Source: Siminovitchia fordii DSM 16014 = CIP 108821 (GTDB lineage Bacteria > Bacillota > Bacilli > Bacillales > Bacillaceae_C). Taken from it: 64,000 nt of DNA. Positions 54,327 to 63,922 of the stretch are shown piece after piece. The position numbers and the translations under genes were made by a program. The first letter of the stretch is position 1; each line of letters begins with the position of its first letter. Location of the stretch: contig NZ_KB894702.1 of the NCBI RefSeq assembly GCF_000374565.1, positions 1 through 64,000 on the forward strand, written 5' to 3'. The notes beneath the pieces are model-generated. The model had not been told where the DNA came from. It saw only the letters and a program-made list of their open reading frames with translations, and did not search any database.

Positions 54327-54505
54327 ATGAATCCTCCATAAATTGTAAATATGTAAAGCAATTGTAATAAACGTTATAAATGTGAAATAGAAATGGTATA
54401 GCTTTTTTCAATTATACGACATATAATCGTATTTAGCGGTTTATTTTTACAAAAAAATCTATGATTAACATGCCACAAATTTAAAGGTTTGTCTAGGAGG
54501 ATAAC

Positions 54506-55252
54506 ATGGAAGAAACAATCAGCCTCAGAGAGCTTATGGAGACCATCCGAAAGCGTCTCAACTTAATCGTGCTCATTACCATGGCTGCCGTCCTGATCAG
54601 CGGGATTGTCAGTTATTTCGTTATTACACCGATCTACCAATCTTCTACTCAATTATTGGTGAATCAGGCGAAAAGTGACCAACCAATCGTGAATCCAGGG
54701 GAAATTCAAACGAACCTGCAGCTGATCAATACATATAACGTCATTATTAAAAGTCCTGCCATCTTAGATCAGGTCAATGAAGACTTGGACTTGGGTATGA
54801 CCGTAAGTCAGTTGAATGAAAAAATCATAGTGCAAAGTGAAAAAGATTCACAGGTTGTCAATGTAACGGTACAGGATCCCGATCCTAACAAAGCGGCTGA
54901 AATTGCCAACCAAATTTCAACGGTTTTTCAAAAAGAAATTGTAGATATTATGAACGTCGATAATGTCAGCATCCTGGCAAAAGCGGAAGTAGGGGGAAAT
55001 CCGTCACCGGTCAAACCCAAGCCGCTTCTTAACATTGCGATCGCCTTCATTGTAGGACTTATGGCAGGAATTGGAGTTGCTTTCCTATTGGAGTATCTTG
55101 ACAATACTGTGAAAACAGAGCAAGACGTTGAGAAATTACTGGAACTTCCTGTACTTGGTGCGATTGCCACTTTTGAGGATCAGGATATGCAAAAAATGTC
55201 TCGTACAGAAAGAAGTCCAAGACTGAGGGGTGAGACAGTTGGTTCGAAGTAG
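54506..55252 (+). CDS. tkmA: Wzz/CapA-type polysaccharide co-polymerase and kinase activator
   Basis: A 248-aa membrane protein: cytosolic start, first helix about residues 18-40 (LIVLITMAAVLISGIV…), an extracellular loop rich in Gln/Asn/Val, the Pro-rich PVKPKPLLNIAIAF motif, a second helix about 175-197, and a C-terminal cytosolic tail. This is the Wzz fold; the tail activates the tyrosine kinase encoded next. It controls chain length or export. The kinase gene overlaps its 3' end by 14 bases. Ribosome site TAGGAGGA. Confidence 0.92.
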   Translation: MEETISLRELMETIRKRLNLIVLITMAAVLISGIVSYFVITPIYQSSTQLLVNQAKSDQPIVNPGEIQTNLQLINTYNVIIKSPAILDQVNEDLDLGMTVSQLNEKIIVQSEKDSQVVNVTVQDPDPNKAAEIANQISTVFQKEIVDIMNVDNVSILAKAEVGGNPSPVKPKPLLNIAIAFIVGLMAGIGVAFLLEYLDNTVKTEQDVEKLLELPVLGAIATFEDQDMQKMSRTERSPRLRGETVGSK

Positions 55253-55946
55253 TAAAAGTAAGAAAGGTATGCAGTCCACGAGGCGAAAGCTTATAACAAA
55301 GCTGAATCCAAAATCCCCAATTTCGGAACAATATCGGACAATACGGACGAATATTGAGTTCTCCTCTATAGATGATGAGATTCGCAGCATTATGGTCACA
55401 TCTTCAGGGCCAGGTGAAGGAAAGTCGACTACAACGGCAAACCTGGCAGTCGTATTCGCTCAGCAAGGAAAACGCGTGCTGCTCATTGATGCAGACCTAA
55501 GAAAACCGACTGTGCATTACACATTCGGCATCACGAATACATTCGGTTTAACAAATGTATTGACTCGACAAATGGAAATACAAGATGCTATCAAAACGAC
55601 GAATGAAGAACTTCTGCATGTGTTGCCTTCAGGGCCGATTCCGCCAAATCCGGCTGAATTATTAAGTTCAAGAGGGATGAAGGAGTTTTTTGAAGAAGCG
55701 AAAGGTGCATATGACATGCTCATTTTCGACACGCCTCCAGTTTTGGCAGTGACAGATGCCCAAATTCTCTCGAATCAATGTGACGGGACTGTCCTGGTCA
55801 TTTCGAGCGGAAGAACAGAAATAGAAGCCGCGACGAAAACAAGAGAGTTGTTGGAAGCCGCCAACGGCAAAATTCTGGGCGTTGTTTTGAACAATAAAAA
55901 GATGAACAAAAACAGCAATTATTACTATTATTATGGGACAAACTGA
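55239..55946 (+). CDS. ptkA: Bacterial tyrosine kinase (BY-kinase)
   Basis: A 235-aa cytosolic ATPase-like tyrosine kinase. Walker A is SGPGEGKSTTTAN, Walker A' LLIDADLRKPTVH, Walker B MLIFDTPPV. The C-terminal autophosphorylation cluster is NSNYYYYYGTN, with five consecutive tyrosines. The conserved QYRTIRTNIEFSS lies before the P-loop. The start is given as TTG behind GAGGGG; a GTG nine bases earlier is too close to that site. It works with the preceding modulator, and targets typically include UDP-sugar dehydrogenases like the one at 60005. Confidence 0.93.
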   Translation: MVRSSKSKKGMQSTRRKLITKLNPKSPISEQYRTIRTNIEFSSIDDEIRSIMVTSSGPGEGKSTTTANLAVVFAQQGKRVLLIDADLRKPTVHYTFGITNTFGLTNVLTRQMEIQDAIKTTNEELLHVLPSGPIPPNPAELLSSRGMKEFFEEAKGAYDMLIFDTPPVLAVTDAQILSNQCDGTVLVISSGRTEIEAATKTRELLEAANGKILGVVLNNKKMNKNSNYYYYYGTN

Positions 55947-56038
55947 TCGTTTGACAAGTTTTACTATTTACTGATAAGGAAATTCCAGTAAAATGGTAAT
56001 ATATGAATATAGTATCTATTTATAAGGAGGAAACCGCA

Positions 56039-56806
56039 TTGATAGATATACATTGTCATATATTACCCGGTATTGATGACGGCGCTGCTGATTTTACTGA
56101 GAGCCTGCTCATGGCTCAAAAGGCTCAAGAAGAAGGCATTAAGAAGATCATTGCAACGCCGCATCATCAAAATGGAAAATATAACAACTTCAAAGAGGAT
56201 ATTATTCAAAAGGCAAGTGAGTTGAATGACTACCTCAAAAGTGAACAGGTCAAGTTAGAAATTCTACCAGGGCAGGAAACCCGGATTTACGGGGAAATGG
56301 TCGAGGATTTCGACAAAGGCGAGATCTTAACGTTAGCCAATATTTCATCTTATGTATTCATCGAACTGCCGTCCGGTCATGTGCCGCGTTACACGGAGCA
56401 GCTTTTGTTCGATCTCCAGATGAAGGGACTCACTCCTGTTATTGTGCATCCTGAGAGGAATTCCGAGCTGATCGAGCAGCCGGATAAATTGTACAAAATG
56501 GTAAAGAACGGCGCGGCTACACAAATTACTGCTGCAAGTTTCGTCGGTTATTTCGGGAAAAAGATCCAGAAATTCACCGCTGATCTAATCGAAGCCAACC
56601 TTACGCATTTTTTGGCATCAGACGCACATAATACGACCAATCGGACGTTTAAGATGGAAGAAGCTTTAGAGACAGTTAAGCAGCAATATGGAACTGATTT
56701 GTTATTTATGCTTTTGGATAATGCAGAAGCCATTGTGGAAGGACAAGATATCTTTAGAGAAATCCCTGAACGAGTTAAAAAGAAGAAATTCTTTGGCCTC
56801 TTTTAA
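56039..56806 (+). CDS. ptpZ: PHP-family manganese-dependent tyrosine-protein phosphatase
   Basis: Removes phosphate from the tyrosine kinase and its targets. It is 255 aa from a TTG start behind AAGGAGGAAACCGCA; an in-frame ATG twelve codons upstream has no ribosome site. PHP metal motifs are IDIHCHILPGIDDGA, IATPHHQNGKY, LPGQETRIYG, VHPERN and ASDAHN. Strong similarity in layout to B. subtilis YwqE, including the C-terminal RxxxKFFGLF pattern. Third gene of the operon; its stop is followed at once by the probable EAR RNA. Confidence 0.93.
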   Translation: MIDIHCHILPGIDDGAADFTESLLMAQKAQEEGIKKIIATPHHQNGKYNNFKEDIIQKASELNDYLKSEQVKLEILPGQETRIYGEMVEDFDKGEILTLANISSYVFIELPSGHVPRYTEQLLFDLQMKGLTPVIVHPERNSELIEQPDKLYKMVKNGAATQITAASFVGYFGKKIQKFTADLIEANLTHFLASDAHNTTNRTFKMEEALETVKQQYGTDLLFMLLDNAEAIVEGQDIFREIPERVKKKKFFGLF

Positions 56807-56814
56807 TACCAAAG

Positions 56815-56960
56815 AGTTGGAAGTTTTCGGTTATGCCTCCTTTCCGTTATCAATGGAGACACTCGGCCATGCCGTGGGTGGGACAGATATCCTAGCCTTA
56901 GACGCCTGTCGTCAATGGTGTGGTGTGAGGATGGGTTGGATGCCCCCTATTTTACTTTAT
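56815..56960 (+). ncRNA. Probable EAR (epsC) processive antitermination RNA
   Basis: A gene-free, highly structured-looking stretch between the phosphatase and the epsC-like gene, where B. subtilis carries EAR within its eps operon. Conserved-looking blocks are TGGAGACACTCGGCC, CATGCCGTGGGTGGGA, GATATCC and GGTGTGAGGATGGG; CGGCCATGCCG forms a local hairpin. Assignment rests on position, on the terminator immediately downstream that would need to be bypassed, and on my recollection of the family; no covariance search was possible. Confidence 0.65.
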
Positions 56961-56978
56961 TATTAGCTTAAAGGTGCT

Positions 56979-57031
56979 AAATGTCTAATGAAAGTGCATA
57001 AGCTTGTGCGTTTTCATTAGACATTTATTTT
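56979..57031 (+). terminator. Strong internal terminator before epsC-like gene
   Basis: AAATGTCTAATGAAA (56979-56993) pairs with the 3' arm at 57011-57026 (ending GACATTT), extended by GTGCA/TGTGC around loop TAAGCT, and is followed by ATTTT. It lies inside the capsule operon. Confidence 0.85.
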
Positions 57032-57140
57032 GTAGGTTTCTTTATTCTGCTATTTAGGAAAAAAGACTTGTGAAATTATGAGCAGGCAAAGTTCTCTTAA
57101 TATCCTCTGTTAAAATTTTAAAGAAAAGAAGGGATCCACG

Positions 57141-58961
57141 TTGACCTATCAAAAGCGTGTACCGCTGTTGATGCTGCTAGATTCCGTCATCGTTCTGTTT
57201 TCAATCTATGTCGGTTATTTTATTTTGCATCCATATTTAAATTTTTATAATTCGAAATTATTATTAGTAAGTTCGCTTATTTTGCTGATCAGCCACCATA
57301 TATTTGCTTTCCGCTACCGCTTGTACCACAAGGCATGGGAGTATGCAAGCGTTGGAGAACTAGTTACAATCACAAAGGCCGTGACTTTTTCCATCTTGAC
57401 AGCGGCAGTCGCTCAACTAGTTGGTGCTGGCCATGTACATGTCCGTGTTTTATTCCTGACTTGGATGTTACATATGCTTTTAATCGGCGGATCACGGTTT
57501 TCTTGGAGAATGTACCGTGACCGATACATCAAGCCGATAAATAAAAAAGCAAGAACACTCATTGTCGGTGCCGGAGCTGGTGGAACAACTGTTGCTAGAC
57601 AACTATTACATAACAACGATGTAGAGTTGGATCCTATTGCATTTGTGGATGATGACCCGAGGAAATACATGTTGGAGATGTACGGAATCAAAGTATGCGG
57701 GACCATCACAGACATACCGGGAATTGTAAAGAAAAAAGGGATTGAGAACATTATCATCGCCATCCCTTCTCTCTCCAAAAAAGAGGTGCGCCGAATCTAT
57801 GAGATTTGTGCAATAACTGAAGTGGAAATCAAAATCATGCCACTATTGGAAGATGTCATGACGGGCAAAATTGAAGTTAGTTCACTACGAAATGTCGAAG
57901 TAGAAGATTTGCTCGGGCGTGATCCGGTGGAATTGGATATCAGCAGCATTTCAGAGTCTATTACAGGTGAAACGGTGCTTGTTACAGGAGCAGGTGGTTC
58001 GATCGGTTCTGAAATCTGCCGGCAAATATGCAAATTTACTCCAAAAGAAATCATCCTGCTTGGACATGGGGAGTATAGCATTTATAACATTGATATGGAA
58101 CTGCGCCAGGAGTACGGAGTACATATAGGGATTATTCCGGTCATCGCTGATGTCCAGGACCGTGAAAAAATGATGGAAGTCATGGAACAATATAAGCCTA
58201 GTGTGGTTTACCATGCTGCTGCCCATAAACATGTCCCACTTATGGAAGCCAATCCAAAGGAAGCTGTAAAAAATAATATCTTTGGAACAAAAAATGTGGC
58301 AGAGGCAGCAGAGGCGTTTGCTGTCAATACATTCGTCCTTGTTTCAACCGATAAAGCCGTTAACCCTCCAAATGTAATGGGAGCCACCAAGCGGATTGCC
58401 GAAATGATCATCCAAAATATGGCGAAGGAAAGCTCAACGAAGTTTGTCGCAGTTCGTTTCGGAAACGTCCTTGGAAGCCGTGGAAGTGTCATTCCTTTGT
58501 TTAAAAAACAGATTGCAGCAGGAGGGCCAGTAACGGTTACTCATCCAGATATGACACGCTATTTTATGACAATTCCTGAGGCATCAAGATTGGTCATCCA
58601 AGCTGGTACACTTGCTCGAGGCGGTGAAGTATTTGTATTGGATATGGGTGAGCCGGTAAAAATATCCGATTTGGCGAAAAACCTTATTACTCTTTCGGGT
58701 TTCACAGAAGAAGAGATTGGCATCAAATATACCGGAATCAGGCCGGGAGAGAAAATGTATGAGGAACTATTGAATGAGAATGAAGTGCAGAAGGAGCAGG
58801 TTTTCCCGAAAATCCATATCGGGAAGGCTGAACCCATAAACAAAGAGGATTTATATTATATGATAAATAAACTAAAAGAAATCTCAGATGATGAAATGAA
58901 AGAAACCCTTATAGAGACAGCCAACAAAAAAGGGTCAAGACAACTTCATATTGCCAAATAG
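57141..58961 (+). CDS. epsC: EpsC/CapD-like UDP-N-acetyl sugar 4,6-dehydratase
   Basis: A 606-aa membrane enzyme, four N-terminal helices (to about residue 125), then two Rossmann modules: a CoA-binding-like domain (TLIVGAGAGGTTVARQLL) and a short-chain dehydrogenase domain (VLVTGAGGSIGSEICRQI) with ISTDKAVNP-type catalytic sequence VSTDKAVNPPNVMGATKR. It converts UDP-GlcNAc to a 4-keto-6-deoxy intermediate for rare amino sugars. It starts with TTG behind AAGGGATC. First gene after the terminator, so its expression should depend on antitermination. Symbol by similarity to B. subtilis epsC. Confidence 0.9.
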   Translation: MTYQKRVPLLMLLDSVIVLFSIYVGYFILHPYLNFYNSKLLLVSSLILLISHHIFAFRYRLYHKAWEYASVGELVTITKAVTFSILTAAVAQLVGAGHVHVRVLFLTWMLHMLLIGGSRFSWRMYRDRYIKPINKKARTLIVGAGAGGTTVARQLLHNNDVELDPIAFVDDDPRKYMLEMYGIKVCGTITDIPGIVKKKGIENIIIAIPSLSKKEVRRIYEICAITEVEIKIMPLLEDVMTGKIEVSSLRNVEVEDLLGRDPVELDISSISESITGETVLVTGAGGSIGSEICRQICKFTPKEIILLGHGEYSIYNIDMELRQEYGVHIGIIPVIADVQDREKMMEVMEQYKPSVVYHAAAHKHVPLMEANPKEAVKNNIFGTKNVAEAAEAFAVNTFVLVSTDKAVNPPNVMGATKRIAEMIIQNMAKESSTKFVAVRFGNVLGSRGSVIPLFKKQIAAGGPVTVTHPDMTRYFMTIPEASRLVIQAGTLARGGEVFVLDMGEPVKISDLAKNLITLSGFTEEEIGIKYTGIRPGEKMYEELLNENEVQKEQVFPKIHIGKAEPINKEDLYYMINKLKEISDDEMKETLIETANKKGSRQLHIAK

Positions 58962-58979
58962 TGAGGAGTAAAAACATTT

Positions 58980-59990
58980 ATGAATTTTGCTATTGTAGGC
59001 TGCGGGTTTATAGCCAAAAAACACGCTGTAGCCATTGAGAGTATAGAAGATGCGAGGCTTGTTGCTGTATGTGATAAATATCAAGAGGCTATGAATCCTT
59101 ATGTTGAACAGTATGGTGCAATTCCGTATGAAGAACTAAGTGATATGTTAAAAAGTCATTCTATAGATATTGTGTGCATTTGTACTCCGAGCGGATTACA
59201 TGCCCCAATTGCTGAGCAGGTTGCTACAGCAAAAAAGCATATTGTACTGGAAAAGCCTATTGCCATGACCATTGAAGAAACAGACAGAATTATAAAGGCG
59301 GCAAATGAAAATGATGTAAAGCTGGCTGTTGTGCATCCTAACCGTTTTCGCCCTGTAGTTCAGGAACTCCGATCTATTTTCGAAAGTGGAGCACTTGGTA
59401 AGATCAGTCATGCTAATTGCATTGTCAACTGGAATCGAAACCAAGAATACTACGATCAAGCCCCTTGGAGAGGAACGAAAGAGCACGATGGTGGTGTGTT
59501 AATGAACCAGGCTATTCATAATCTTGATTTGCTTTTATGGTTCATGGGAAAGCCAGTAGAAGTTTTCAGTATGGAAGCAACTAGGTTACGTAACATTGAA
59601 GCTGAGGATGTATCGACTGGAGTAATCCGCTTTGAGTCTGGAGCACTGGCTAATGTCCAAGCATCGACGACCGTATATCCTCGTAATTTTGAAGAATCAA
59701 TTACTATTTTTGGCGAAAAAGGTACCGTTAAAATCGGCGGCCCTAATGCTCTTTACTTTGATCATATTCAAATTGAAGGTTATGGAGAAGAAAAAATAAA
59801 GTCTATAACAGAAAAAATAAATACCGATCCTTGGGGAATACCGGGTCATCAACGAATTATTTCGGATATCATACAGGCAGTTAAGGAAAATACCCAGCCA
59901 ACTGTTACTGGAATAGATGGAAAAAATGTATTAGAACTTGTACTTGCTTTCTATGAATCTGCAAGCAAAAATATGCCAATCAAATTTTGA
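58980..59990 (+). CDS. WbpB/WlbA-like UDP-N-acetylglucosaminuronate 3-dehydrogenase (Gfo/Idh/MocA)
   Basis: A 336-aa NAD-dependent oxidoreductase. The Rossmann start is FAIVGCGFIAKKHAVAIE, the EKPIAMT motif carries the catalytic-site Lys, and the substrate domain has WRGTKEHDGGVLMNQAIHNLDLL. This DGGVLMNQ(A/S)IHN form is typical of WbpB/WlbA enzymes that oxidise the 3-position of UDP-GlcNAcA. The next gene, a UDP-HexNAc dehydrogenase, would make that substrate, so the pair forms the first two steps to a 2,3-diamino uronic acid; the aminotransferase and acetyltransferase would lie beyond the window. Confidence 0.85.
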   Translation: MNFAIVGCGFIAKKHAVAIESIEDARLVAVCDKYQEAMNPYVEQYGAIPYEELSDMLKSHSIDIVCICTPSGLHAPIAEQVATAKKHIVLEKPIAMTIEETDRIIKAANENDVKLAVVHPNRFRPVVQELRSIFESGALGKISHANCIVNWNRNQEYYDQAPWRGTKEHDGGVLMNQAIHNLDLLLWFMGKPVEVFSMEATRLRNIEAEDVSTGVIRFESGALANVQASTTVYPRNFEESITIFGEKGTVKIGGPNALYFDHIQIEGYGEEKIKSITEKINTDPWGIPGHQRIISDIIQAVKENTQPTVTGIDGKNVLELVLAFYESASKNMPIKF

Positions 59991-60004
59991 AAAGGAGCGT
60001 TCGC

Positions 60005-61333
60005 ATGAGAACGGAAGTTGATACAAAAAAAATGTCAGATGAGTTAATTCAGAAATTAGAAACAAAAACTGCAACCATTGGAGTTGTAGGGCTCGGTTAT
60101 GTTGGTCTTCCTTTAGCAGTTGAAAAAGCAAAAGCAGGTTATCAAGTCATTGGTTTCGATGTTCAAGAGGAAAAAGTGGTAAAAGTTAATAATGGAGAAA
60201 ATTATATTGGGGATGTAATTCCAGCAGACTTGGAGACCTTGGTGAATTCCGGGAAATTGTCGGCTACTGCCGATTACTCCTTTATCAAAGAAGTAGATGC
60301 CATTGCGATCTGTGTGCCTACTCCTCTTGATATTTACAAGCAGCCGAATATGTCCTATGTAGAAAGCTCTGCTAAAGCAATAGCTGAAAATTTTACAAAA
60401 GGAACTCTAGTAGTGTTGGAAAGCACTACATACCCTGGCACAACTGAAGAATTAATCAGACCTATCTTAGAAGAGTCAGGACTTGTTTGTGGGGAGGACT
60501 TTTTCTTAGCTTATTCACCGGAAAGAGTAGATCCTGGAAACAAAACATTTAACACAAAAAATACACCTAAAGTAGTCGGTGGTATCACACCAACTTGCAC
60601 AAAAGTGGCAGCAACAATGTACCGCTCTGTTCTTGATGGTGATGTGCATGAAGTATCAAGCCCTGCTGTTGCAGAAATGGAAAAGATATTGGAAAATACA
60701 TTTCGAAACATAAATATTGCGCTTGCAAATGAGATGGCTATTCTCTGTAATAAGATGGGCATTGACGTTTGGGAAGTCATTGACGCAGCAGCAACAAAAC
60801 CTTATGGGTTTATGCCATTTTACCCTGGACCAGGGCTAGGCGGACACTGTATTCCAATTGATCCATGGTATTTGACCTGGAAGGCTCGCGAGTATAATTA
60901 TCATACTAAGTTGATTGAATCGGCAGGAGAAATTAATGATGAGATGCCGGAATATGTCGTCCGTAGATGTACAGAGATTTTAAATGAAAGTGGAAAATCA
61001 TTAAAGTCATCGAATGTATTAATATTAGGAATAGCCTATAAAAAAGACATTGATGATTATAGGGAATCACCAGTATTGCCAATTTTAAAGAAGCTGGTTG
61101 ATTATGGTGTAAAGTGGAAAGCGGTCGATCCATATATTGCAGAATTTAAATTGAATAATACCATTTATAGTACGTCTAAGTTAGACATAAATACTATTAA
61201 AGAAGCTGATTTAGTTGTTATTACAACTGAACACTCCAACTTTCCTTATGATGAAATAAAAAAATACGCAAAGGTTATATACGATACTAAAAATGCTATA
61301 AAGGAAAAATTGCCAAATGTTAGAGGTCTATAA
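60005..61333 (+). CDS. UDP-N-acetyl-hexosamine 6-dehydrogenase (WbpA-like)
   Basis: A 442-aa NAD-dependent dehydrogenase oxidising the C6 of a UDP-HexNAc. The N-terminal NAD motif is IGVVGLGYVGLPLAVEKA, the central domain has SPERVDPGN, the catalytic Cys is in LGGHCIPIDPWYL, and the C-terminal UDP-binding domain has GIAYKKDIDDYRESP. I prefer this ATG, behind AAAGGAGCG, to one six codons upstream that overlaps the previous gene. Substrate (GlcNAc rather than glucose or ManNAc) is inferred from the neighbouring WbpB-like gene. A likely target of the BY-kinase. Confidence 0.9.
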   Translation: MRTEVDTKKMSDELIQKLETKTATIGVVGLGYVGLPLAVEKAKAGYQVIGFDVQEEKVVKVNNGENYIGDVIPADLETLVNSGKLSATADYSFIKEVDAIAICVPTPLDIYKQPNMSYVESSAKAIAENFTKGTLVVLESTTYPGTTEELIRPILEESGLVCGEDFFLAYSPERVDPGNKTFNTKNTPKVVGGITPTCTKVAATMYRSVLDGDVHEVSSPAVAEMEKILENTFRNINIALANEMAILCNKMGIDVWEVIDAAATKPYGFMPFYPGPGLGGHCIPIDPWYLTWKAREYNYHTKLIESAGEINDEMPEYVVRRCTEILNESGKSLKSSNVLILGIAYKKDIDDYRESPVLPILKKLVDYGVKWKAVDPYIAEFKLNNTIYSTSKLDINTIKEADLVVITTEHSNFPYDEIKKYAKVIYDTKNAIKEKLPNVRGL

Positions 61334-61335
61334 GA

Positions 61336-62610
61336 ATGAAGTTAATTTTAAACAAAATTAAGAGCAGTCAATTATCCTTCTTAATAGGCTCGAATATTGT
61401 TTCACAGTTAATTCTATTATTAGCTTTGCCGATATTAGCAAGGATTTTCAATCCTGAGCAAATGGGGGAATTGTCATTCCTCATTTCTTTATTGTCAATA
61501 TTTAATATATTTAGCCTTCTAAAGTATGAATTGGCACTACCGCTTGAAAAAAAGCAAAATATATATATTAATTTATTAATTTTAAACATATTAACTTTGG
61601 TTATTTTTAGTTTCGTTCTAGCTCTACTTTCGTATGGTTTCCTTTCAATAAATAATATGAACTTATCTCCGTACATTTTTATTTTTTTGCCATTTATTGT
61701 TTTTGCAGAAGGCCTTTATAATATTTCTATATATTATGGACTTAGAAATAAATATTTTAATAATATTGCATGGAGTAAAGTAAATAAAAGTTTAATAACA
61801 TCTACATCACAGGTTACTTTTGGCATATTAAACAACACATCAGTATCGTTAATGTTAGGAGATGTCTTGGGACGAACATTTGGCGGATTTAAATTAATAA
61901 AAAAAATATTAACAGAACTAAGAGATAATATTAAACTGATAAAGCCAAGACGAATTAAGTACGCTGCTTTAAAATATATAAAATTCCCCAAATATACCGT
62001 CCCTGGCTCTTTTCTTAATGGTGCTACTTTGCATTTATTTCCAGTATTTATTGCGGCATATTTTAATCCATATTTTTTGGGTATTTATACTATAAGCCAA
62101 AGAATTACTATAGGTCCTATGTTATTTATTTCACAGGCAGTAAGTCAATATTATATAAGTGCAATAGGTAATTTATCTCAAAAAGAGGATTTTAAAGCAA
62201 TTAAAAAAGTTTTCGTGAAATTCACTTTTTATCTTTTTTCTTTGAGTTCTTTAATCGCATTGATAATATATGTGAGTGCAGATTTTATTGTGAGCAACTT
62301 ACTAGGAGAACAATGGAATGAAGCTGCTGGAGTTATTAAACACTTGTCTATTTTGTTAGTTTTTCAGTTTACAGTTAGCCCACTTTCTCAAACATTGAAT
62401 AGCATTAATAAACAAGAACAACAGTTTTTGTTAGATTTATTAAGATTTATTTTAGTTGTAATTGTTGCTACTAATACTTTATACTTCGATCTACCTTTTA
62501 AAGAGACTATCAAATTTTATGTATATAGTATGAGTATAAGTTATTTAATTAATTACATATTTACATGGAAAAATATAAAGAAACAGGTTGAATCTCTTAA
62601 TAATAGATGA
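61336..62610 (+). CDS. Wzx-type polysaccharide flippase
   Basis: A 424-aa polytopic membrane protein with about twelve hydrophobic segments, of the MATE-like MOP superfamily (polysaccharide biosynthesis protein). It flips undecaprenyl-linked repeat units to the outer face. N-terminal LIGSNIVSQLILLLALPILA…RIFNPEQMGELSF (read in parts) is the family pattern. It starts two bases after the dehydrogenase stop and overlaps wzy by four bases (ATGA). Very AT-rich, as usual for horizontally exchanged capsule-specific genes. Confidence 0.88.
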   Translation: MKLILNKIKSSQLSFLIGSNIVSQLILLLALPILARIFNPEQMGELSFLISLLSIFNIFSLLKYELALPLEKKQNIYINLLILNILTLVIFSFVLALLSYGFLSINNMNLSPYIFIFLPFIVFAEGLYNISIYYGLRNKYFNNIAWSKVNKSLITSTSQVTFGILNNTSVSLMLGDVLGRTFGGFKLIKKILTELRDNIKLIKPRRIKYAALKYIKFPKYTVPGSFLNGATLHLFPVFIAAYFNPYFLGIYTISQRITIGPMLFISQAVSQYYISAIGNLSQKEDFKAIKKVFVKFTFYLFSLSSLIALIIYVSADFIVSNLLGEQWNEAAGVIKHLSILLVFQFTVSPLSQTLNSINKQEQQFLLDLLRFILVVIVATNTLYFDLPFKETIKFYVYSMSISYLINYIFTWKNIKKQVESLNNR

Positions 62611-63875
62611 TCTTATTTCGGAAAAACTTTAAAGGTGGTGAAGGTGTCATAAATAAATTATACCTCTTTAAAAAAAATGATCTATTAATAATGGCATTGC
62701 CGTTGTTATTTGTTTTAATGCCTCGTCCAAGTGGGGAAAATATACATTTTTTTACCTATCCTTTAATTTGGATTATATTATTAATTTTAGTAGTATCACT
62801 TAAAAAACAAATAGAATTTGATAACCATATATTTAAATCAATAACAGTGCTTTTAAGCTTATCTTTTTTTATTGCTTTATCAATTTTGTCAAATGCGAAT
62901 GATCTTTCTTTTAATTCGTTCACACATATATTTAAACCTATATTTTTTATAGTTATTTTATTTTCAAGTTATCACTTTTCTAATTTATTTACTTTAAAAG
63001 AACTTGAAAGACATTTATTGAATGTAGCATACTTTTTATTATTTGTTCAAATTATTGTTGGTGTGACACAATTGTTCGGTATTACTACATTCTCTCCACT
63101 TTACAGTATGGACAAAACCAGGCCGTTAGGAGCTTTGGTTAGAATTGCAGGAACGATGTATAATCCCAACTTATTTGCTTGGGTAATAATCCAGATAGCT
63201 GTGATTATCATGTTGTTTGAGGATAAAAAAGTAAAAAAGCTTATTTTTATATTTTTAAGTGCAGTTTTGGTGTTATTATCTGGCTCTCGTTCATTATTAA
63301 TTTTATTTCCGGTAGTTCTTTTGTTTTGTAAGTTCTTTTTAGAAATTAAATCTTTAAAGTTAGCCTTATTTAGGTTTCCAAAGTATATTATTATTTTGTT
63401 ATCATCATTTTTACTTGTATATTGGTTCCTAATCAAATATGGATCGTATTTCCCCTACCTAAATCAATTATTATTAATATTGGAAACAAAATCATTGTCC
63501 AGTGTTAATTCTTTTGATTTTAGAACTATCATGTGGGAAGATGCGCTAAGTGTTGCAAAAAGTAAGGGTTTAATATTTTCTTTAATTTTTGGCATTGGAC
63601 CGGGTATTATTAATGTATTGGATAATGATTATCTATATGGGATCATTAATTATGGGTTAATCTACTCACTTGTTACATTAATATTCTATTTAGGAGCTAG
63701 CATCTATTTTTTAAAATCACCTCACATTAAAATCAAAGTGTTAGGTATTCAATATGTTTTTTTCTCTTTACTATTAGGCTATCAATCAGACACATTAAAC
63801 GGTTGGAATTACCCTGTTTTTTTCATGTACTTTTTAGGGATCTGTCTATCGCTATTAAAGCAGAACAAAAGTTAA
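62607..63875 (+). CDS. Wzy-type O-antigen/capsule polymerase
   Basis: A 422-aa polytopic membrane protein with about twelve helices and a larger loop, as in O-antigen polymerase/ligase family members. The loop motif IAGTMYNPNLFAWV and SGSRS fit the Wzy_C-type pattern. It polymerises repeat units outside the membrane. It overlaps wzx by the ATGA junction. Very low GC. Wzy sequences are poorly conserved, so identification rests on topology and context. Confidence 0.82.
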   Translation: MILFRKNFKGGEGVINKLYLFKKNDLLIMALPLLFVLMPRPSGENIHFFTYPLIWIILLILVVSLKKQIEFDNHIFKSITVLLSLSFFIALSILSNANDLSFNSFTHIFKPIFFIVILFSSYHFSNLFTLKELERHLLNVAYFLLFVQIIVGVTQLFGITTFSPLYSMDKTRPLGALVRIAGTMYNPNLFAWVIIQIAVIIMLFEDKKVKKLIFIFLSAVLVLLSGSRSLLILFPVVLLFCKFFLEIKSLKLALFRFPKYIIILLSSFLLVYWFLIKYGSYFPYLNQLLLILETKSLSSVNSFDFRTIMWEDALSVAKSKGLIFSLIFGIGPGIINVLDNDYLYGIINYGLIYSLVTLIFYLGASIYFLKSPHIKIKVLGIQYVFFSLLLGYQSDTLNGWNYPVFFMYFLGICLSLLKQNKS

Positions 63876-63922
63876 ACATTTTGGCAACAATAATATTAAG
63901 GGAAGGTGAGGATCACCCTTAA

